Part shown: positions 54,826 to 64,000 of the stretch, piece after piece
Layout of the letters: the number at the start of each line of letters is the position of its first letter
Numbering within the stretch: the first letter of the stretch is position 1
DNA from: Streptococcus anginosus
Lineage (GTDB): Bacteria > Bacillota > Bacilli > Lactobacillales > Streptococcaceae
Assembly (NCBI RefSeq): GCF_900636475.1
Contig: NZ_LR134283.1
Coordinates: 992,001-1,056,000 of the forward strand
DNA: 64,000 nucleotides
Reading direction: 5' to 3'
Position numbers and translations under genes: made by a program
Notes under the pieces: model-generated
What the model saw: only the letters and a program-made list of their open reading frames with translations
Told to the model about the DNA's origin: nothing
The model's database searches: none

Positions 54826-54972
54826 TCTTGTGTTACCGTTCAAGCTTTAACTCCATAGGGCGGTGAAATGACATTAGTCGAAACCTTAGCGATCTCAACT
54901 GCTAACCAACGCGTAGTGTCTCCACTACTTTGCGGTAGTCATCCGTATCCCTATGGTAGCCTCACCTACCGA
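54826..54972 (-). ncRNA. M-box (ykoK) magnesium riboswitch
   Basis: On the minus strand the leader reads GTAGGTGAGGCTACCATAGG at its 5' end, then GGATACGG, ACTACCGC and, near the 3' end, CACCGCCCTATGGAGTTAAAGCTT. These are the conserved core elements of the M-box class (G-TAGGTGAGGCT..., ATACG, CACC and the AAAGCT near the 3' end). The element follows a consensus promoter and precedes a terminator and mgtA. High magnesium should fold it so that the terminator forms. Confidence 0.88.
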
Positions 54973-54984
54973 TTTTTCATACTA

Positions 54985-55013
54985 ACTATACTCCACTTAA
55001 GAATGATTGTCAA
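54985..55013 (-). promoter_or_regulatory. mgtA leader promoter
   Basis: A perfect -35 TTGACA (55008-55013) and a -10 TATAGT (54985-54990) are 17 bp apart, starting transcription just before the M-box. Confidence 0.85.
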
Positions 55014-55049
55014 CCCCAAATGGCTGTTTCTGAAAATTTCTTTTCATTC

Positions 55050-56216
55050 TTATTGTGGCAAACAATGCACGATTCTCTTGCAAATCTCTTCTACTAAGGG
55101 TTTTGGTGTTGCAATATTTAATCTTGCATGCAACTCCCCCTCTTTTCCATAGTCACTTCCTCGATTGAGAATGACTTTAGCTTGGTCATGCAACAAAGTA
55201 AAAAGTTCATCATCTGTCAAACCATAATCGCTAAAATCAAGCCAAATTAGATACGTTCCTTGTGGTTTCATAACTTTTAACCGCGGAGCTTCTTTGGCAA
55301 AATAGTCCACCGCAAATTTAATATTTTCTTCTAAAACAGCTTTTAATGCCACCAACCAAGGTTTGCCATAGCGATAGGCCGTTTCTGTCGCAATATAACC
55401 TAAACTTGACACTTCATGGTGGTTATTGGCAAGCTGCTGACGTTGAAATTGCGCACGTAATGAAGGATTTTCAATAACAGCATAGGAATTTTTAGTCCCT
55501 GCAATATTAAAGGTCTTGGTAGCACTAGACAGTATAATGGCAAATTCTTTAAAATCAGGTGAAATGGTATTAAAGGAAACATGCTCATGACTAAACAAGG
55601 TCAAATCTTGATGAATCTCATCTGATACCAAGATAACCTGGTGTTTTTGACAAAGATGACCGATTCTTTCCAAAACCTCTCTTTCCCAGATACGTCCTCC
55701 GGGATTGTGCGGACTGCAAAGAAGGTACAATTTCACATTATTTTCGACAATATCCTTTTCCAATTGTTCAAAATCAATTTGAAACAAACCATTTTCTTCT
55801 TTGAGAGAATTAGATACCAATTTTCGATTGTTTAAGCGAACGCTACGAGCAAAAGGTGGATAAACAGGAGAATTGATTAGGACCGCTTCTCCTTCTTTGG
55901 TAAAGGCTTGAATCGCAATGGAAATAGCTGGCACAACACCTTCTACAAAAACGATATCTTCTTTATCAAACGAATATTGATGTTCGCTCTTTTCCCAATC
56001 CAGCACCGCTTGGAGCAACTCATCACTCGCATAAGTATAGCCATAAACCAACTGCTCTGCATAGTCATGAATCGCTTGTTTTACTTCCGGCATGACCTCA
56101 AAATCCATATCTGCAATCCATGCCGGCAGTAATTGAGGATCAGTCTCTGTCTCTTTCCACTTATAAGTGTGATGAGATAAGCGATTCGGTGCTGTTTGAA
56201 AATTGTATTTGCTCAT
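55050..56216 (-). CDS. patB: PatB/MalY-type cystathionine beta-lyase
   Basis: A 388-residue PLP enzyme of the aminotransferase fold (class I/II, PatB branch). It has LPAWIADMDFEVMPEVKQAI at the start, LLCSPHNPGGRIW for PLP contact, and SATKTFNIAGTKNSY with the Schiff-base Lys. It cleaves cystathionine, or cysteine conjugates, to homocysteine or thiols plus pyruvate. The ATG at 56216 follows GGAGG. It is the second gene of the unit with the gamma-synthase-like gene, a methionine-synthesis pair. Confidence 0.87.
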   Translation of the reverse strand: MSKYNFQTAPNRLSHHTYKWKETETDPQLLPAWIADMDFEVMPEVKQAIHDYAEQLVYGYTYASDELLQAVLDWEKSEHQYSFDKEDIVFVEGVVPAISIAIQAFTKEGEAVLINSPVYPPFARSVRLNNRKLVSNSLKEENGLFQIDFEQLEKDIVENNVKLYLLCSPHNPGGRIWEREVLERIGHLCQKHQVILVSDEIHQDLTLFSHEHVSFNTISPDFKEFAIILSSATKTFNIAGTKNSYAVIENPSLRAQFQRQQLANNHHEVSSLGYIATETAYRYGKPWLVALKAVLEENIKFAVDYFAKEAPRLKVMKPQGTYLIWLDFSDYGLTDDELFTLLHDQAKVILNRGSDYGKEGELHARLNIATPKPLVEEICKRIVHCLPQ

Positions 56217-56217
56217 A

Positions 56218-57312
56218 TTATACCTCCAAAGCAAATTTTAAATCTGTGATTAAGTCTTGGCTGTCTTCGATTCCAATGGACAATCGCAATAAGTCATCTG
56301 TTAAACCGTAGGATTTCCGCACGTCAGCTGGAATATCTGCGTGTGTCTGAGTCGCAGGATAGGTAATCAAACTTTCTACTCCCCCCAAGCTTTCTGCAAA
56401 GGTAAAGACTTTTAACGTATTTAGCAAATGTGGAATAACTGCTTCATTTTTGATTTTAAAGGAAATCATGCTGCCTTTTCCCGGATAGAGAACCTCTTTT
56501 ACTGCTGGCGAATCTTTCAAGAAAGCTGCTACAGCTTGTGCGTTTTTTGTTGAACGTTCCATACGTAGAGACAAAGTTTTCAAACCTCGAAGCAAGAGAT
56601 AACTATCAAATGGAGATAAGACAGCTCCTGTCGTATTGAGATTGTAGAATAGATTCTTATAAAGCTCTTTGTCACTCGTCATAAGAGCACCAGCCAGAAC
56701 ATCATTATGTCCTCCTAAGTACTTAGTTGCTGAATGTAGCACAAGATCCGCTCCATTTTCCAAAGGACGTTGATAGATTGGAGTATAAAATGTGTTATCT
56801 ACAATAACCTTTGCACCTTTTGCATGAGCTTTTTCTGCAATAGCCGCAATATCAAACTCAAGCATTAACGGATTCGTCGGGGTTTCCAGATACACCACAT
56901 CTATATCCTCTGTTAAAGCCGCAAGTAATTCTTCTTCCGTATTTGCATATGTAAAGTGAAAGCGCCCTTCTTGCTCCACTTGATGAAACCAGCGAAAAGA
57001 ACCGCCATAAAGGTCACGAACTGCTAGAACCTTGCTTCCAACTGGAAAAACACTAAAAGCCAAAACAATGGCGCTCATTCCTGAGCTCGTAGCTAATGCA
57101 TAATCCGCATGCTCAATGGCTGCTAACGTCTTTTCCAAGCTGCTTCGCGTTGGGTTTTTCGTGCGCGTATAGTCATATCCAGTGGATTTTCCAAATTCTG
57201 GATGCTGATAGGTCGTTGAAAAATGCAAAGGAGTTGTCAATGCACCCGTTGCTTCATCTGTTTTAATACCAGCATGAGCTAAAAGAGTATCTAATTGTAA
57301 TTTTTTATCCAT
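56218..57312 (-). CDS. metB: Cystathionine gamma-synthase / PLP-dependent Cys-Met metabolism enzyme
   Basis: A 364-residue enzyme of the Cys/Met metabolism PLP family. It has HFSTTYQHPEFGKSTGYDYTRTKNPTR, the YGGSFRWF loop, DNTFYTPIYQRPLENGADLVLHSATKYLGGH with the PLP Lys, and LRLSIGIED at the end. The family contains both MetB and MetC activities, and order with patB favours the gamma-synthase role as in Bacillus metI. The ATG at 57312 follows GGAG. Upstream is a MET-box. Confidence 0.85.
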   Translation of the reverse strand: MDKKLQLDTLLAHAGIKTDEATGALTTPLHFSTTYQHPEFGKSTGYDYTRTKNPTRSSLEKTLAAIEHADYALATSSGMSAIVLAFSVFPVGSKVLAVRDLYGGSFRWFHQVEQEGRFHFTYANTEEELLAALTEDIDVVYLETPTNPLMLEFDIAAIAEKAHAKGAKVIVDNTFYTPIYQRPLENGADLVLHSATKYLGGHNDVLAGALMTSDKELYKNLFYNLNTTGAVLSPFDSYLLLRGLKTLSLRMERSTKNAQAVAAFLKDSPAVKEVLYPGKGSMISFKIKNEAVIPHLLNTLKVFTFAESLGGVESLITYPATQTHADIPADVRKSYGLTDDLLRLSIGIEDSQDLITDLKFALEV

Positions 57313-57371
57313 AATAAGCTCCATAAGATAAGAGCGGAATCAAGCAATTCTTATATTTTCTAAGTGATTCT

Positions 57372-57438
57372 ATTGTAACATCTTACGAAAATACTGTGTT
57401 TTGTTCTTTTCAAGAGCTAGATATAGTTTTAAACTATA
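57372..57438 (-). promoter_or_regulatory. metB promoter with MtaR/CmbR-type MET-box
   Basis: The 17-bp palindrome TATAGTTTTAAACTATA (57422-57438) fits the streptococcal MET-box consensus for LysR regulators of the MtaR/CmbR type. A TACAAT -10 lies at 57372-57377 with no good -35, so the box centre falls near -65, the usual LysR activator position. Confidence 0.8.
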
Positions 57439-57541
57439 CTGACTATTCAAAAAATTATAGAACTTGATTGCAAGAATAGCTATTTTCATTATAGCTTAAT
57501 TTTTATAATTTTTCTACAACATTAAAAAGCCTTGCAGCCTT

Positions 57542-59170
57542 TTAATGAATATGAAATTTTTGACGTAAGGTTTGAGCTTTCTCACCGATAAAGCGATCTA
57601 ACAAACGGACTCGCAAAGCCATTGCTCCATAAATAGCCATGCCCAAGCCACCGATGATAACCAAATAAAGCATACTCGAAATGCGTCCACTTGGATGAAA
57701 AACAAAGCCAAGTACGACTTCCACAATGGCAATCAAAAGAGCCATAACTGCTGTTAAAATCCCAATCAACAAACTCCGTTTGAAGAGAATGGTTTGATTG
57801 AGTCCAGTTACTTGACGAATGTGTTGGTACATCAGAATGATTGGAACGATGAGTCCAATTGTCGTTGCCAGAAGCGGTCCATAGGCTCTAAACAGATAAA
57901 TAAATGGAATTTGCAAAATGAGCTTAACAAGAACTCCATAACCAAAATAGATAATTGCTTTACGATTTTGGAACAGCGCCTGAATCATTGGCGATAAGAC
58001 AGTATAGACGCCAAGAATAATCGTCTGTAACATAGCAAAAATGAAGAGCCCCAGAGCTAAACTATCTGGTCGTCCGTAGAAAATCGTGTACAAAGGACGG
58101 GCTACTAAGACAGAGCCAATCGTTGCTGGTAAAAGAAACAGCAGTAACATACTCAAATTATCTTGAACCAAGCGCGCAGCCGCCTTTAAATCACCTTTGA
58201 CATAGTTTTCTGTTAGCAAAGGAATTCCTACACCACCGATCGAAGTTGCTACTGCAATCAAAATCATGGTAATCTTATTTGGATTGGCAGAGAAATAACT
58301 GAACATAACCACCAGTTGAGAATTGCTATAATTGGTGAACCATTTCATCGTATTGATAAATGTCATCTGGTCAATGATTTGGAAAAGCTGAATAGCAGAA
58401 CCCGTGATGATAAAAGGAATGGCTTCACGAATCGTATCCACCAGCAAAGCACGGCTGTTGATTTCAGCACTATTAGCCGGTTTGTGTAAGATAGATGTCA
58501 AGAGATTGGTTTTCCAAAGAAAATAAACCAAAACCGCCATACTGGCAAACATACCGACAAAGGCTGCAAAAGTAGATTGGGTCACTGCAGCAACATAATC
58601 TTTAGAGCCCAATTTCATAATGAAAAATGTTGCAAGCAGCATCCAAATCACACGAATGACCTGCTCAGCAATCTGGCTCATGGCATACGGTTTTAAATTA
58701 TTAAAACCTTGGAAAAATCCACGAATAACACTCATGGCTGGAAATACTAGCACAGCCCATGACAAACTCTGCATAACTGGAATCAGTTCTTTTCCGATAC
58801 CTGACACACGCGCAAAGAACGGTGATAAGAGATACATGATCACTGCAAAAATGACTCCCAACAAGAACATGAATTTCAAAAATTCACGAATGAGAGTAAA
58901 ACTATGATCTTTTTGCTCAATTGTATTGTATTTAGCAACTTGCTTGGCGACTGCGACAGGTACACCTGCCGTGGAAATCAGAAGAAACCAAGCATAAATA
59001 TTGTATCCCATGGTAAACAAACCATTAGCTTCTGCACCATGTTTCCCCATCCAGATATACCAAGGAATGATATAAATTGCCCCTAAAAAACGGCTGATAA
59101 AGTTACTAGCTGTTAGCCAAGCTGTCCCTAGAAGCATTTGCCTTTGTTGATTTGTTGTTTGTTGGTCCAT
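57542..59170 (-). CDS. ytgP: MurJ/YtgP-type lipid II flippase
   Basis: A 542-residue MOP-superfamily flippase with 14 predicted helices (GTAWLTASNFISRFLGAIYIIPW at the start; SVIRGFFQGFNNLKPYAMSQIAEQVIRVIWM; a basic loop DRFIGEKAQTLRQKF at the end). The homologous streptococcal YtgP complements loss of E. coli MurJ, so it is the probable exporter of lipid II. Its location next to murE, read in the opposite direction, is conserved in streptococci and fits a wall-synthesis role. Confidence 0.9.
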   Translation of the reverse strand: MDQQTTNQQRQMLLGTAWLTASNFISRFLGAIYIIPWYIWMGKHGAEANGLFTMGYNIYAWFLLISTAGVPVAVAKQVAKYNTIEQKDHSFTLIREFLKFMFLLGVIFAVIMYLLSPFFARVSGIGKELIPVMQSLSWAVLVFPAMSVIRGFFQGFNNLKPYAMSQIAEQVIRVIWMLLATFFIMKLGSKDYVAAVTQSTFAAFVGMFASMAVLVYFLWKTNLLTSILHKPANSAEINSRALLVDTIREAIPFIITGSAIQLFQIIDQMTFINTMKWFTNYSNSQLVVMFSYFSANPNKITMILIAVATSIGGVGIPLLTENYVKGDLKAAARLVQDNLSMLLLFLLPATIGSVLVARPLYTIFYGRPDSLALGLFIFAMLQTIILGVYTVLSPMIQALFQNRKAIIYFGYGVLVKLILQIPFIYLFRAYGPLLATTIGLIVPIILMYQHIRQVTGLNQTILFKRSLLIGILTAVMALLIAIVEVVLGFVFHPSGRISSMLYLVIIGGLGMAIYGAMALRVRLLDRFIGEKAQTLRQKFHIH

Positions 59171-59255
59171 ACATAACCTCTAAAAATAGTCTCATCTTAT
59201 TATAAACTTTTCCTTTCCGCTTGTAAAACCTCGCCATTAAGTTTACAATAGAAAT

Positions 59256-60701
59256 ATGATAACAATTGAAAACGCATTAAACATTTTAAAAAACGATCAC
59301 AATTTCCGTGAGATTATCGACAAGGGACAATATTTTTATCATTATCGTGGTCTTGTTTTTGAAAAAATCAGCTACGACAGCCGTGAAGTGGATGCTTCCA
59401 CTCTTTTCTTTGTCAAAGGTGACAATTTTAAAAAAGAATTTTTGGAAAAAGCTGTTGAATCAGGCTTACAGTTCTATGTCAGTGAGACGGATTTTGAAGT
59501 AACTATTCCGGTGATTCTAGTCAACGACGTAAAGCAAGCCATGAGCCTTCTTGCCATGGAATTTTATGGAAATCCACAAGATAAACTCAAACTGCTCGCA
59601 TTTACAGGAACTAAGGGCAAGACAACATCTGCTTATTTTGCTTATCACATCCTCCAACAAAGTCATAAGCCAGCTCTCTTCTCTACCATGAACACGACGC
59701 TTGATGGAGAACATTTCTTCAAATCTACTTTGACAACACCGGAAAGCTTGGATTTGTTCAAAATGATGGCGACAGCTGTTGAAAATGGTCGAACTCATCT
59801 CATCATGGAAGTTTCCAGTCAGGCTTACCTGAAAAAGCGGGTTTACGGTTTAACCTTTGATGTTGGCGTTTTCCTCAATATCAGTCCTGATCACATCGGA
59901 CCAATTGAACACCCGACATTTGAAGACTATTTTTATCATAAACGGCTTCTCATGGAAAATAGCCAAGCTGTGGTGGTCAATAGCGAAATGGATCATTTTG
60001 AAGTTTTGGCTGAGCAAGTTGCTTCCATGGAACATGATTTCTACGGACAGCATTCAGACAATCAAATTCATCACTCGCAAGCCTTCTCTTTTGAAACAAG
60101 CGGAAAGTTAGCAGAGACATTTGACATTCAGCTGATTGGTCGTTTCAACCAAGAAAATGCGCTTGCTGCTAGCCTTGCCTGTCTCCGCTTGGGTGCTTCC
60201 ATTGCGGACATCAAGAAGGGAATTGCAAACACACGCGTACCTGGACGTATGGAAGTGCTGACTCAAAAAAATGGTGCCAAAGTGTTTGTGGATTACGCAC
60301 ACAATGGTGTCAGTCTCGCTAATCTCCTATCGGTCGTTCAAGAACATCAAAAAGGTAGGATTGTTTTGGTGCTCGGTGCAACTGGAAATAAAGGAGAAAG
60401 CCGTCGCAAAGATTTTGGTCTACTAATCAATCAACATCCAGAATTGACCGTTATCCTGACAGCAGATGATCCAAATTACGAAGATCCAATTGCTATTGCC
60501 AAAGAAATTGCTTCTTACATATCCTTTGATGTTGATATGATTGCTGACCGCGAAGAAGCTATTAAAACAGCCCTTGGCTTAACTAGCAAAGAAGGCGATG
60601 CCGTCATTCTAGCTGGTAAAGGCGCTGATTGCTACCAAATTATAAATGGTAAAAAAACTGACTATCTAGGTGATTATGCCATCGCTGAAAAATATTTATA
60701 G
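59256..60701 (+). CDS. murE: UDP-MurNAc-tripeptide synthetase (L-lysine-adding)
   Basis: A 481-residue Mur ligase adding the third stem residue. The ATP loop is [11 protein letters not shown] near residue 117, [12 protein letters not shown] and [13 protein letters not shown] follow, and [12 protein letters not shown] near residue 404 replaces the DNPR motif of diaminopimelate enzymes, which indicates lysine. This fits the L-Lys peptidoglycan of streptococci. It lies 85 bp from the divergent flippase gene. Confidence 0.96.
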   Translation: MITIENALNILKNDHNFREIIDKGQYFYHYRGLVFEKISYDSREVDASTLFFVKGDNFKKEFLEKAVESGLQFYVSETDFEVTIPVILVNDVKQAMSLLAMEFYGNPQDKLKLLAFTGTKGKTTSAYFAYHILQQSHKPALFSTMNTTLDGEHFFKSTLTTPESLDLFKMMATAVENGRTHLIMEVSSQAYLKKRVYGLTFDVGVFLNISPDHIGPIEHPTFEDYFYHKRLLMENSQAVVVNSEMDHFEVLAEQVASMEHDFYGQHSDNQIHHSQAFSFETSGKLAETFDIQLIGRFNQENALAASLACLRLGASIADIKKGIANTRVPGRMEVLTQKNGAKVFVDYAHNGVSLANLLSVVQEHQKGRIVLVLGATGNKGESRRKDFGLLINQHPELTVILTADDPNYEDPIAIAKEIASYISFDVDMIADREEAIKTALGLTSKEGDAVILAGKGADCYQIINGKKTDYLGDYAIAEKYL

Positions 60702-60709
60702 AAAATAAT

Positions 60710-60738
60710 AAAGGTCGAGACAAACGTTTTCGACCTTT
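60710..60738 (+). terminator. Terminator after murE
   Basis: A perfect 9-bp stem AAAGGTCGA / TCGACCTTT with an 11-base loop lies 9 bp after the stop. Confidence 0.8.
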
Positions 60739-60814
60739 AATTATTTAAGAAAATTTATACTAGCAAGGAGAGATGAGCACAATTCCTCAGAAATCAAAAT
60801 CTTGCTTTATGACT

Positions 60815-61573
60815 TTACTTTCTCCAACTAATCAAGACATACATTAGACTTGACCCAAACATATCTGCAAGTGCATGCACGAGGAAGAATGGTAAGAGGT
60901 TTTTAACCTTATATTTATAAAGAAAATAATAGAGAAGTCCAAAACCAACACCGATTGTCAGTGCCCAGAGCATTCCTTGATAAGTATGGAAAGAAACGCG
61001 AGTGATTGTCGAATAAAGAAGAACCCACCACTTATATTTATCTCTAACTGAGGTCAATAAACCTAAAAAGAAAAATTCTTCATAGAAGCCATTGAGCAAA
61101 GCATAGAGAATAGCCATAGGTGTCAAATCAATAAATTTGCGGAAAATTTCCGTCAGATCAATATATTTCCACAATTGCGGATCAAAATAATTGTATTCTC
61201 CGCTAAGGGTGGTCACTGTATCCGCGAGAATCCCCATAACCGCAAAAATAAATGGAAACCAAAAGAGTACAGACCACGATAGACGAATTGGCAACTGCTT
61301 AAAGTCAAAATGGCGAAGTATTAAATAGGCTATCGTCAGAGCTAACATGAGAAGCTGCAATTCTAAATTACTGGAATAAGCTGCTCCGTCACTTGCTGTT
61401 TTACTAGCTGTATCTGTTACTGCTGCCGTAGTGGACGGTGACAAGCTCGCAAGATAAAGTTCTGTTGAGCGATAGATAAATTGTCCAAACAACAGAGCTG
61501 TCACAATGACAATATCAAACCATTTCAAATACTTCAACGGCTGAGACGGACGAATTTTTGCTAAAGGATTCAC
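60815..61573 (-). CDS. CPBP-family intramembrane protease-like protein
   Basis: A 252-residue protein with about seven helices. Motif 1 is ALLNGFYEEFFFLGLLTSV, with the paired Glu but without the Arg of EExxxR, and motif 2 is SFHTYQGMLWAL and motif 3 is FFLVHALADMF with the His. The altered first motif makes protease activity uncertain. A long Ser/Thr/Ala-rich loop (about 50-75) separates the first two helices. It is transcribed alone, and the target is unknown. Confidence 0.82.
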   Translation of the reverse strand: MNPLAKIRPSQPLKYLKWFDIVIVTALLFGQFIYRSTELYLASLSPSTTAAVTDTASKTASDGAAYSSNLELQLLMLALTIAYLILRHFDFKQLPIRLSWSVLFWFPFIFAVMGILADTVTTLSGEYNYFDPQLWKYIDLTEIFRKFIDLTPMAILYALLNGFYEEFFFLGLLTSVRDKYKWWVLLYSTITRVSFHTYQGMLWALTIGVGFGLLYYFLYKYKVKNLLPFFLVHALADMFGSSLMYVLISWRK

Positions 61574-61679
61574 GATACATTCCTTTCATGAAACGAAATG
61601 ATTTAGTGACTACCAAATCTTGCTAAACTTAAACCTTATACTTATAAATCTATCAAATAAACCTTAAAATTTTATTATT

Positions 61680-62351
61680 CTAAGGTTTATCTAATGCTTT
61701 CTTTACACGAAAGGTCAATGTTTCCTTATCAAAATCCAATTTTAATTCATATTTCCCTGCTTCGTTAGGCGCAATATAACCTAAAATCACTAGAGCATCT
61801 ACAAAAATATCGCGTCGTTTTTGCATCAGCTCAGTTTTACGACCATACTTTAGCAGAAATGTTGCCATATATTTTAGAGCATACTCCGGATTAACATCTC
61901 CTATCAACTTATAAAGCTTTTGTTGCTGATTATTCAATGGATATTGTTGCTTTAGCTTATAAAAATAATTGGAAAGTGTCAGCTGCTCTCTGAGAAAATC
62001 TGTTGTTTCCACTAAAATAGCCTGGTTGGTCTGATTGGTCAAGCGTGTCTTAAAGCGCACATTCCGCAATTCTTTATAAAGAGAACTGTCATCTCGTACA
62101 AATACTTCCTGATCCAAAGACAAATCCGTCACATTTTCCAACAGAGGAACGCTTTGACAATAGCGTTTATTTTCCCGAAGCACATAGCCTGCCTTGATAT
62201 AATCCTCTATAGAGCGATCAATATTGGGAAAATTTGCAAACTCACGCTTTATCTCTCGCAAAGTAACATCGTCATGTTGATCTAAGTAATTTATCAATTC
62301 ATGAAAAAAGGGCTGACGTGTCAAACGACTGGGATTGATTACTTTAATCAT
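61680..62351 (-). CDS. DUF1803 protein
   Basis: A 223-residue soluble protein, starting MIKVINPSRLTRQPFFHELI, with a charged helical middle and an end LKLDFDKETLTFRVKKAL. I recognise the streptococcal DUF1803 family by its start. Function unknown. It overlaps the start of the following hydrolase-like gene's stop by 8 bp, so the two are co-translated. Confidence 0.7.
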   Translation of the reverse strand: MIKVINPSRLTRQPFFHELINYLDQHDDVTLREIKREFANFPNIDRSIEDYIKAGYVLRENKRYCQSVPLLENVTDLSLDQEVFVRDDSSLYKELRNVRFKTRLTNQTNQAILVETTDFLREQLTLSNYFYKLKQQYPLNNQQQKLYKLIGDVNPEYALKYMATFLLKYGRKTELMQKRRDIFVDALVILGYIAPNEAGKYELKLDFDKETLTFRVKKALDKP

Positions 62352-62856
62352 CTAATCTTCCTTTGTAAACTAATTTTTCGGATTGAGCCAATTGGCTAGG
62401 ATTGGTTCCCGGCTGATGAAGAGGAACAGCTAGCCCCAATTCCTTGTAATACTGCTGCCAAAAAGGAGCAACTTCCTCATCTTCATCACCGAACTGCATA
62501 GGAATGGTTTCAAAAATAGGGAGGATTTCCGCAATATATTCAGAACAGTAAAAACCTGTCGTATTTGGATAAAAGCTATTATTATAAGGCTTGTAAAGGT
62601 GTTGTTCTGCTCTTTTCCAGACAGCTTTCACATCTATATCAGGGAAAACATAGACATCATAGCATTCATCGTCCTGTAAAAATACCTCTATCGGCTGCTT
62701 CATGACACCCTGTTCACTTGTCGCATGGTACATCCAGCCGTCAAAAAAGATTGCCGCATGGTTATACCGCCCAGTTGATCGCTGAATAGCTTCTGCTATA
62801 TCAGATTGGCTGGACACAAAAAGCAAATCCCCATTTTTTAAATCTTGAATTTTCAT
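62344..62856 (-). CDS. YiiX/YebB-like permuted papain-fold (NlpC/P60) hydrolase
   Basis: A 170-residue cytoplasmic protein starting with DLKNGDLLFVSSQSD, then RYNHAAIFFDGWMYHAT with the catalytic-type His33, and TGFYCSEYIAEIL with Cys104. The order His before Cys is the circular permutation typical of the YiiX/YebB/lecithin-retinol group. Substrates may be amide or ester bonds in lipids or peptides and are unknown here. It precedes the DUF1803 gene in the same transcript. Confidence 0.8.
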   Translation of the reverse strand: MKIQDLKNGDLLFVSSQSDIAEAIQRSTGRYNHAAIFFDGWMYHATSEQGVMKQPIEVFLQDDECYDVYVFPDIDVKAVWKRAEQHLYKPYNNSFYPNTTGFYCSEYIAEILPIFETIPMQFGDEDEEVAPFWQQYYKELGLAVPLHQPGTNPSQLAQSEKLVYKGRLDD

Positions 62857-62905
62857 AGAACTATTGTATCAAAAAAGGAGCCGAAACTCCCTTTTTATTC
62901 TATTC

Positions 62906-63841
62906 TTAAGCATTAAAACTTTCTGTTAATTGCGGAACGACTTGTTTCTTACGAGAAACAGCGCCAGCAAGGAAAGCGTGGTTGTTTTCAAGAACAAAAT
63001 TGAAAGCTGCTTCTACCTTATCCATATTACGACCGATTGCAAGGATTTCTGAGTTAGAATTGATAATATCGGTAATCATCAAAACGAAGTCAGAATAACC
63101 ATTAGCCGCATTTGTTTTTTCAATAGCTGCTTCCAGTTCAGCTTGACGTTCTAAGACTTCTGCAATATCAACTGTGTTGACTTGTGCCACACGAACTTGA
63201 TTTCCGTTTAATTCAAATGTTTTAGCATCAATATCAATCAATTCCTCGGCTGTTTTGCTAGCTAAGTTGGTTCCAGCTTTAAGCATAGCCAAACCGTATT
63301 CTTCCAAATTCACACCAGCCAATTCAGCTAATTCTGGAGCAATGACTTTATCACTTGGATGTGTAGTAGGTGATTTCAAAAGAAGAGTATCTGAAATCAA
63401 ACCTGAGAGCATTAGACCTGCGAGTTCTTTTGGTACAGCTACGCCAGCTTCTTTAAACATGCGATAAACAATAGAAGAAGCTGAACCAACAGGCTCCAAA
63501 CGCATATAAAGTGGGCTGGCTGTTTCAAAATTCGCTACACGGTGATGATCCACAACGCCGTACACTTCTACTTCTGCAATGTCAGAAATAGATTGTTGAA
63601 ATTCATTGTGGTCTGTTAAAATAACTTGCTCAACTCCCTCTGCCTTTGCAGATGTCACCACACGCGGTGCTTTTACACCAAAAGTATCCAAGACAAACGC
63701 TGTTTCTTCATTTGGTTCTCCCAAAGCAACCGCTTCTGTATCCAATCCATAAGCCTCACGTGCAAGGTAAGCAAAGGCTACAGCTGAACCAATCGCATCT
63801 GAATCTGGATTTTGATGACCGAAAACTAAAATTTTAGACAT
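62906..63841 (-). CDS. ppaC: Manganese-dependent inorganic pyrophosphatase
   Basis: A 311-residue family II pyrophosphatase of the DHH superfamily. Metal-binding motifs [12 protein letters not shown] at 8-19 and [15 protein letters not shown] are present, as are [17 protein letters not shown] and the C-terminal [10 protein letters not shown] that closes over the substrate. It removes pyrophosphate from biosynthetic reactions. Confidence 0.96.
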   Translation of the reverse strand: MSKILVFGHQNPDSDAIGSAVAFAYLAREAYGLDTEAVALGEPNEETAFVLDTFGVKAPRVVTSAKAEGVEQVILTDHNEFQQSISDIAEVEVYGVVDHHRVANFETASPLYMRLEPVGSASSIVYRMFKEAGVAVPKELAGLMLSGLISDTLLLKSPTTHPSDKVIAPELAELAGVNLEEYGLAMLKAGTNLASKTAEELIDIDAKTFELNGNQVRVAQVNTVDIAEVLERQAELEAAIEKTNAANGYSDFVLMITDIINSNSEILAIGRNMDKVEAAFNFVLENNHAFLAGAVSRKKQVVPQLTESFNA

Positions 63842-63916
63842 GATAGTACCTCATAAACTTTTTATACACCCTATTTTAGCACAATTTTAAGATTTTCACA
63901 AAGAGAGGAATAGAAA

Positions 63917-63958
63917 AGCACCCAATCGTTAGTTTTCCTGTCTAACTTTTTGAGTGCT
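63917..63958 (-). terminator. Terminator of the gene beyond the right edge
   Basis: AGCACTC and GGGTGCT with inner GTTAG/CTAAC (minus-strand sense) form a hairpin followed by TTTTC. It would end a minus-strand gene entering from the right. From 63959 to 64000 I cannot identify coding sequence. Confidence 0.6.
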
Positions 63959-64000
63959 GATCAAAATCTCACTTCCTGCTTTTATTAACTATTATGTATG

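Overview
The window is chromosomal DNA from a low-GC streptococcus, most likely an oral viridans species of the sanguinis/mitis/anginosus type. Evidence for this is the neighbourhood clpP-ylbG-livJHMGF-CBS/ACT protein, glmU-nudix-macP-mtnN, tmk-holB-yabA-rsmI, an L-lysine-type murE divergent from a MurJ-like flippase, the SlrA lipoprotein, exoA, and ppaC. Regulatory sites also fit a streptococcus: CodY box, CtsR box, MtaR-type MET-box and M-box riboswitch. I saw no tRNA, rRNA, CRISPR array, IS element or prophage. The left edge cuts a P-type ATPase.

Layout. 1-6.3 kb: cation P-type ATPase (partial), ftsK, pspC-like gene, a decayed DUF2798-type gene and slrA. 6.5-11.5 kb: ABC-F ATPase, a DUF898-type gene broken by one stop, and the cell-wall/nucleotide run mtnN-macP-nudix-glmU. 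11.9-17.9 kb: small accessory genes (ASCH, GNATs, SDR, DUF2829, cold-shock protein, RpiB-type isomerase, amino-acid permease), several of them frameshifted. 18-29.4 kb: a large antimicrobial-peptide-resistance-like island. It holds a BceRS-type two-component system, a TraX-family membrane protein, two BceAB-type ABC transporters whose ATPases are almost identical, and between them a LytTR/DUF3021-controlled ABC-2 transporter whose ATPase carries a nonsense codon.

The most interesting signal is in that island. Each BceAB module is preceded by a previously unlisted 42-codon ORF with a strong ribosome binding site. The two predicted peptides are related: ILLKQ near the N-terminus, then IEK, G, SQ and L at identical positions 22-24, 28, 32-33 and 38. 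Three promoters in the island share one design: a perfect CTTACA-N4-TGTAAG palindrome, an AACCTTTCATTT-type block, and a TATSAT -10 placed 52-53 bp from the palindrome. This suggests one response regulator drives three transcription units that carry peptide plus transporter.

29.5-37.8 kb: DUF2974 hydrolase, an array of eight 41-bp tandem repeats each with a dyad, metG, a SemiSWEET, DUF421/DUF3290, and an SdpR-SdpI-CPBP operon whose promoter is bracketed by two identical 24-bp operators. 37.8-51.8 kb: mostly conserved housekeeping genes (exoA, nth, ArsC-like, ogt, rsmI, yabA, holB, tmk, yitT, CBS/ACT, liv operon, ylbG, clpP, upp). 51.9-64 kb: mgtA with promoter, M-box riboswitch, terminator and a proline-rich 31-codon leader ORF, then patB-metB under a MET-box, the MurJ-like flippase, murE, a CPBP protein, DUF1803, a YiiX-like hydrolase and ppaC.

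Five genes are interrupted by nonsense codons or single-base frameshifts, three of them between 5 and 15.5 kb. This points to decay of accessory functions, or in the homopolymer case possibly to slippage or sequencing error. All functions are read from sequence features and family knowledge; no database search was run.
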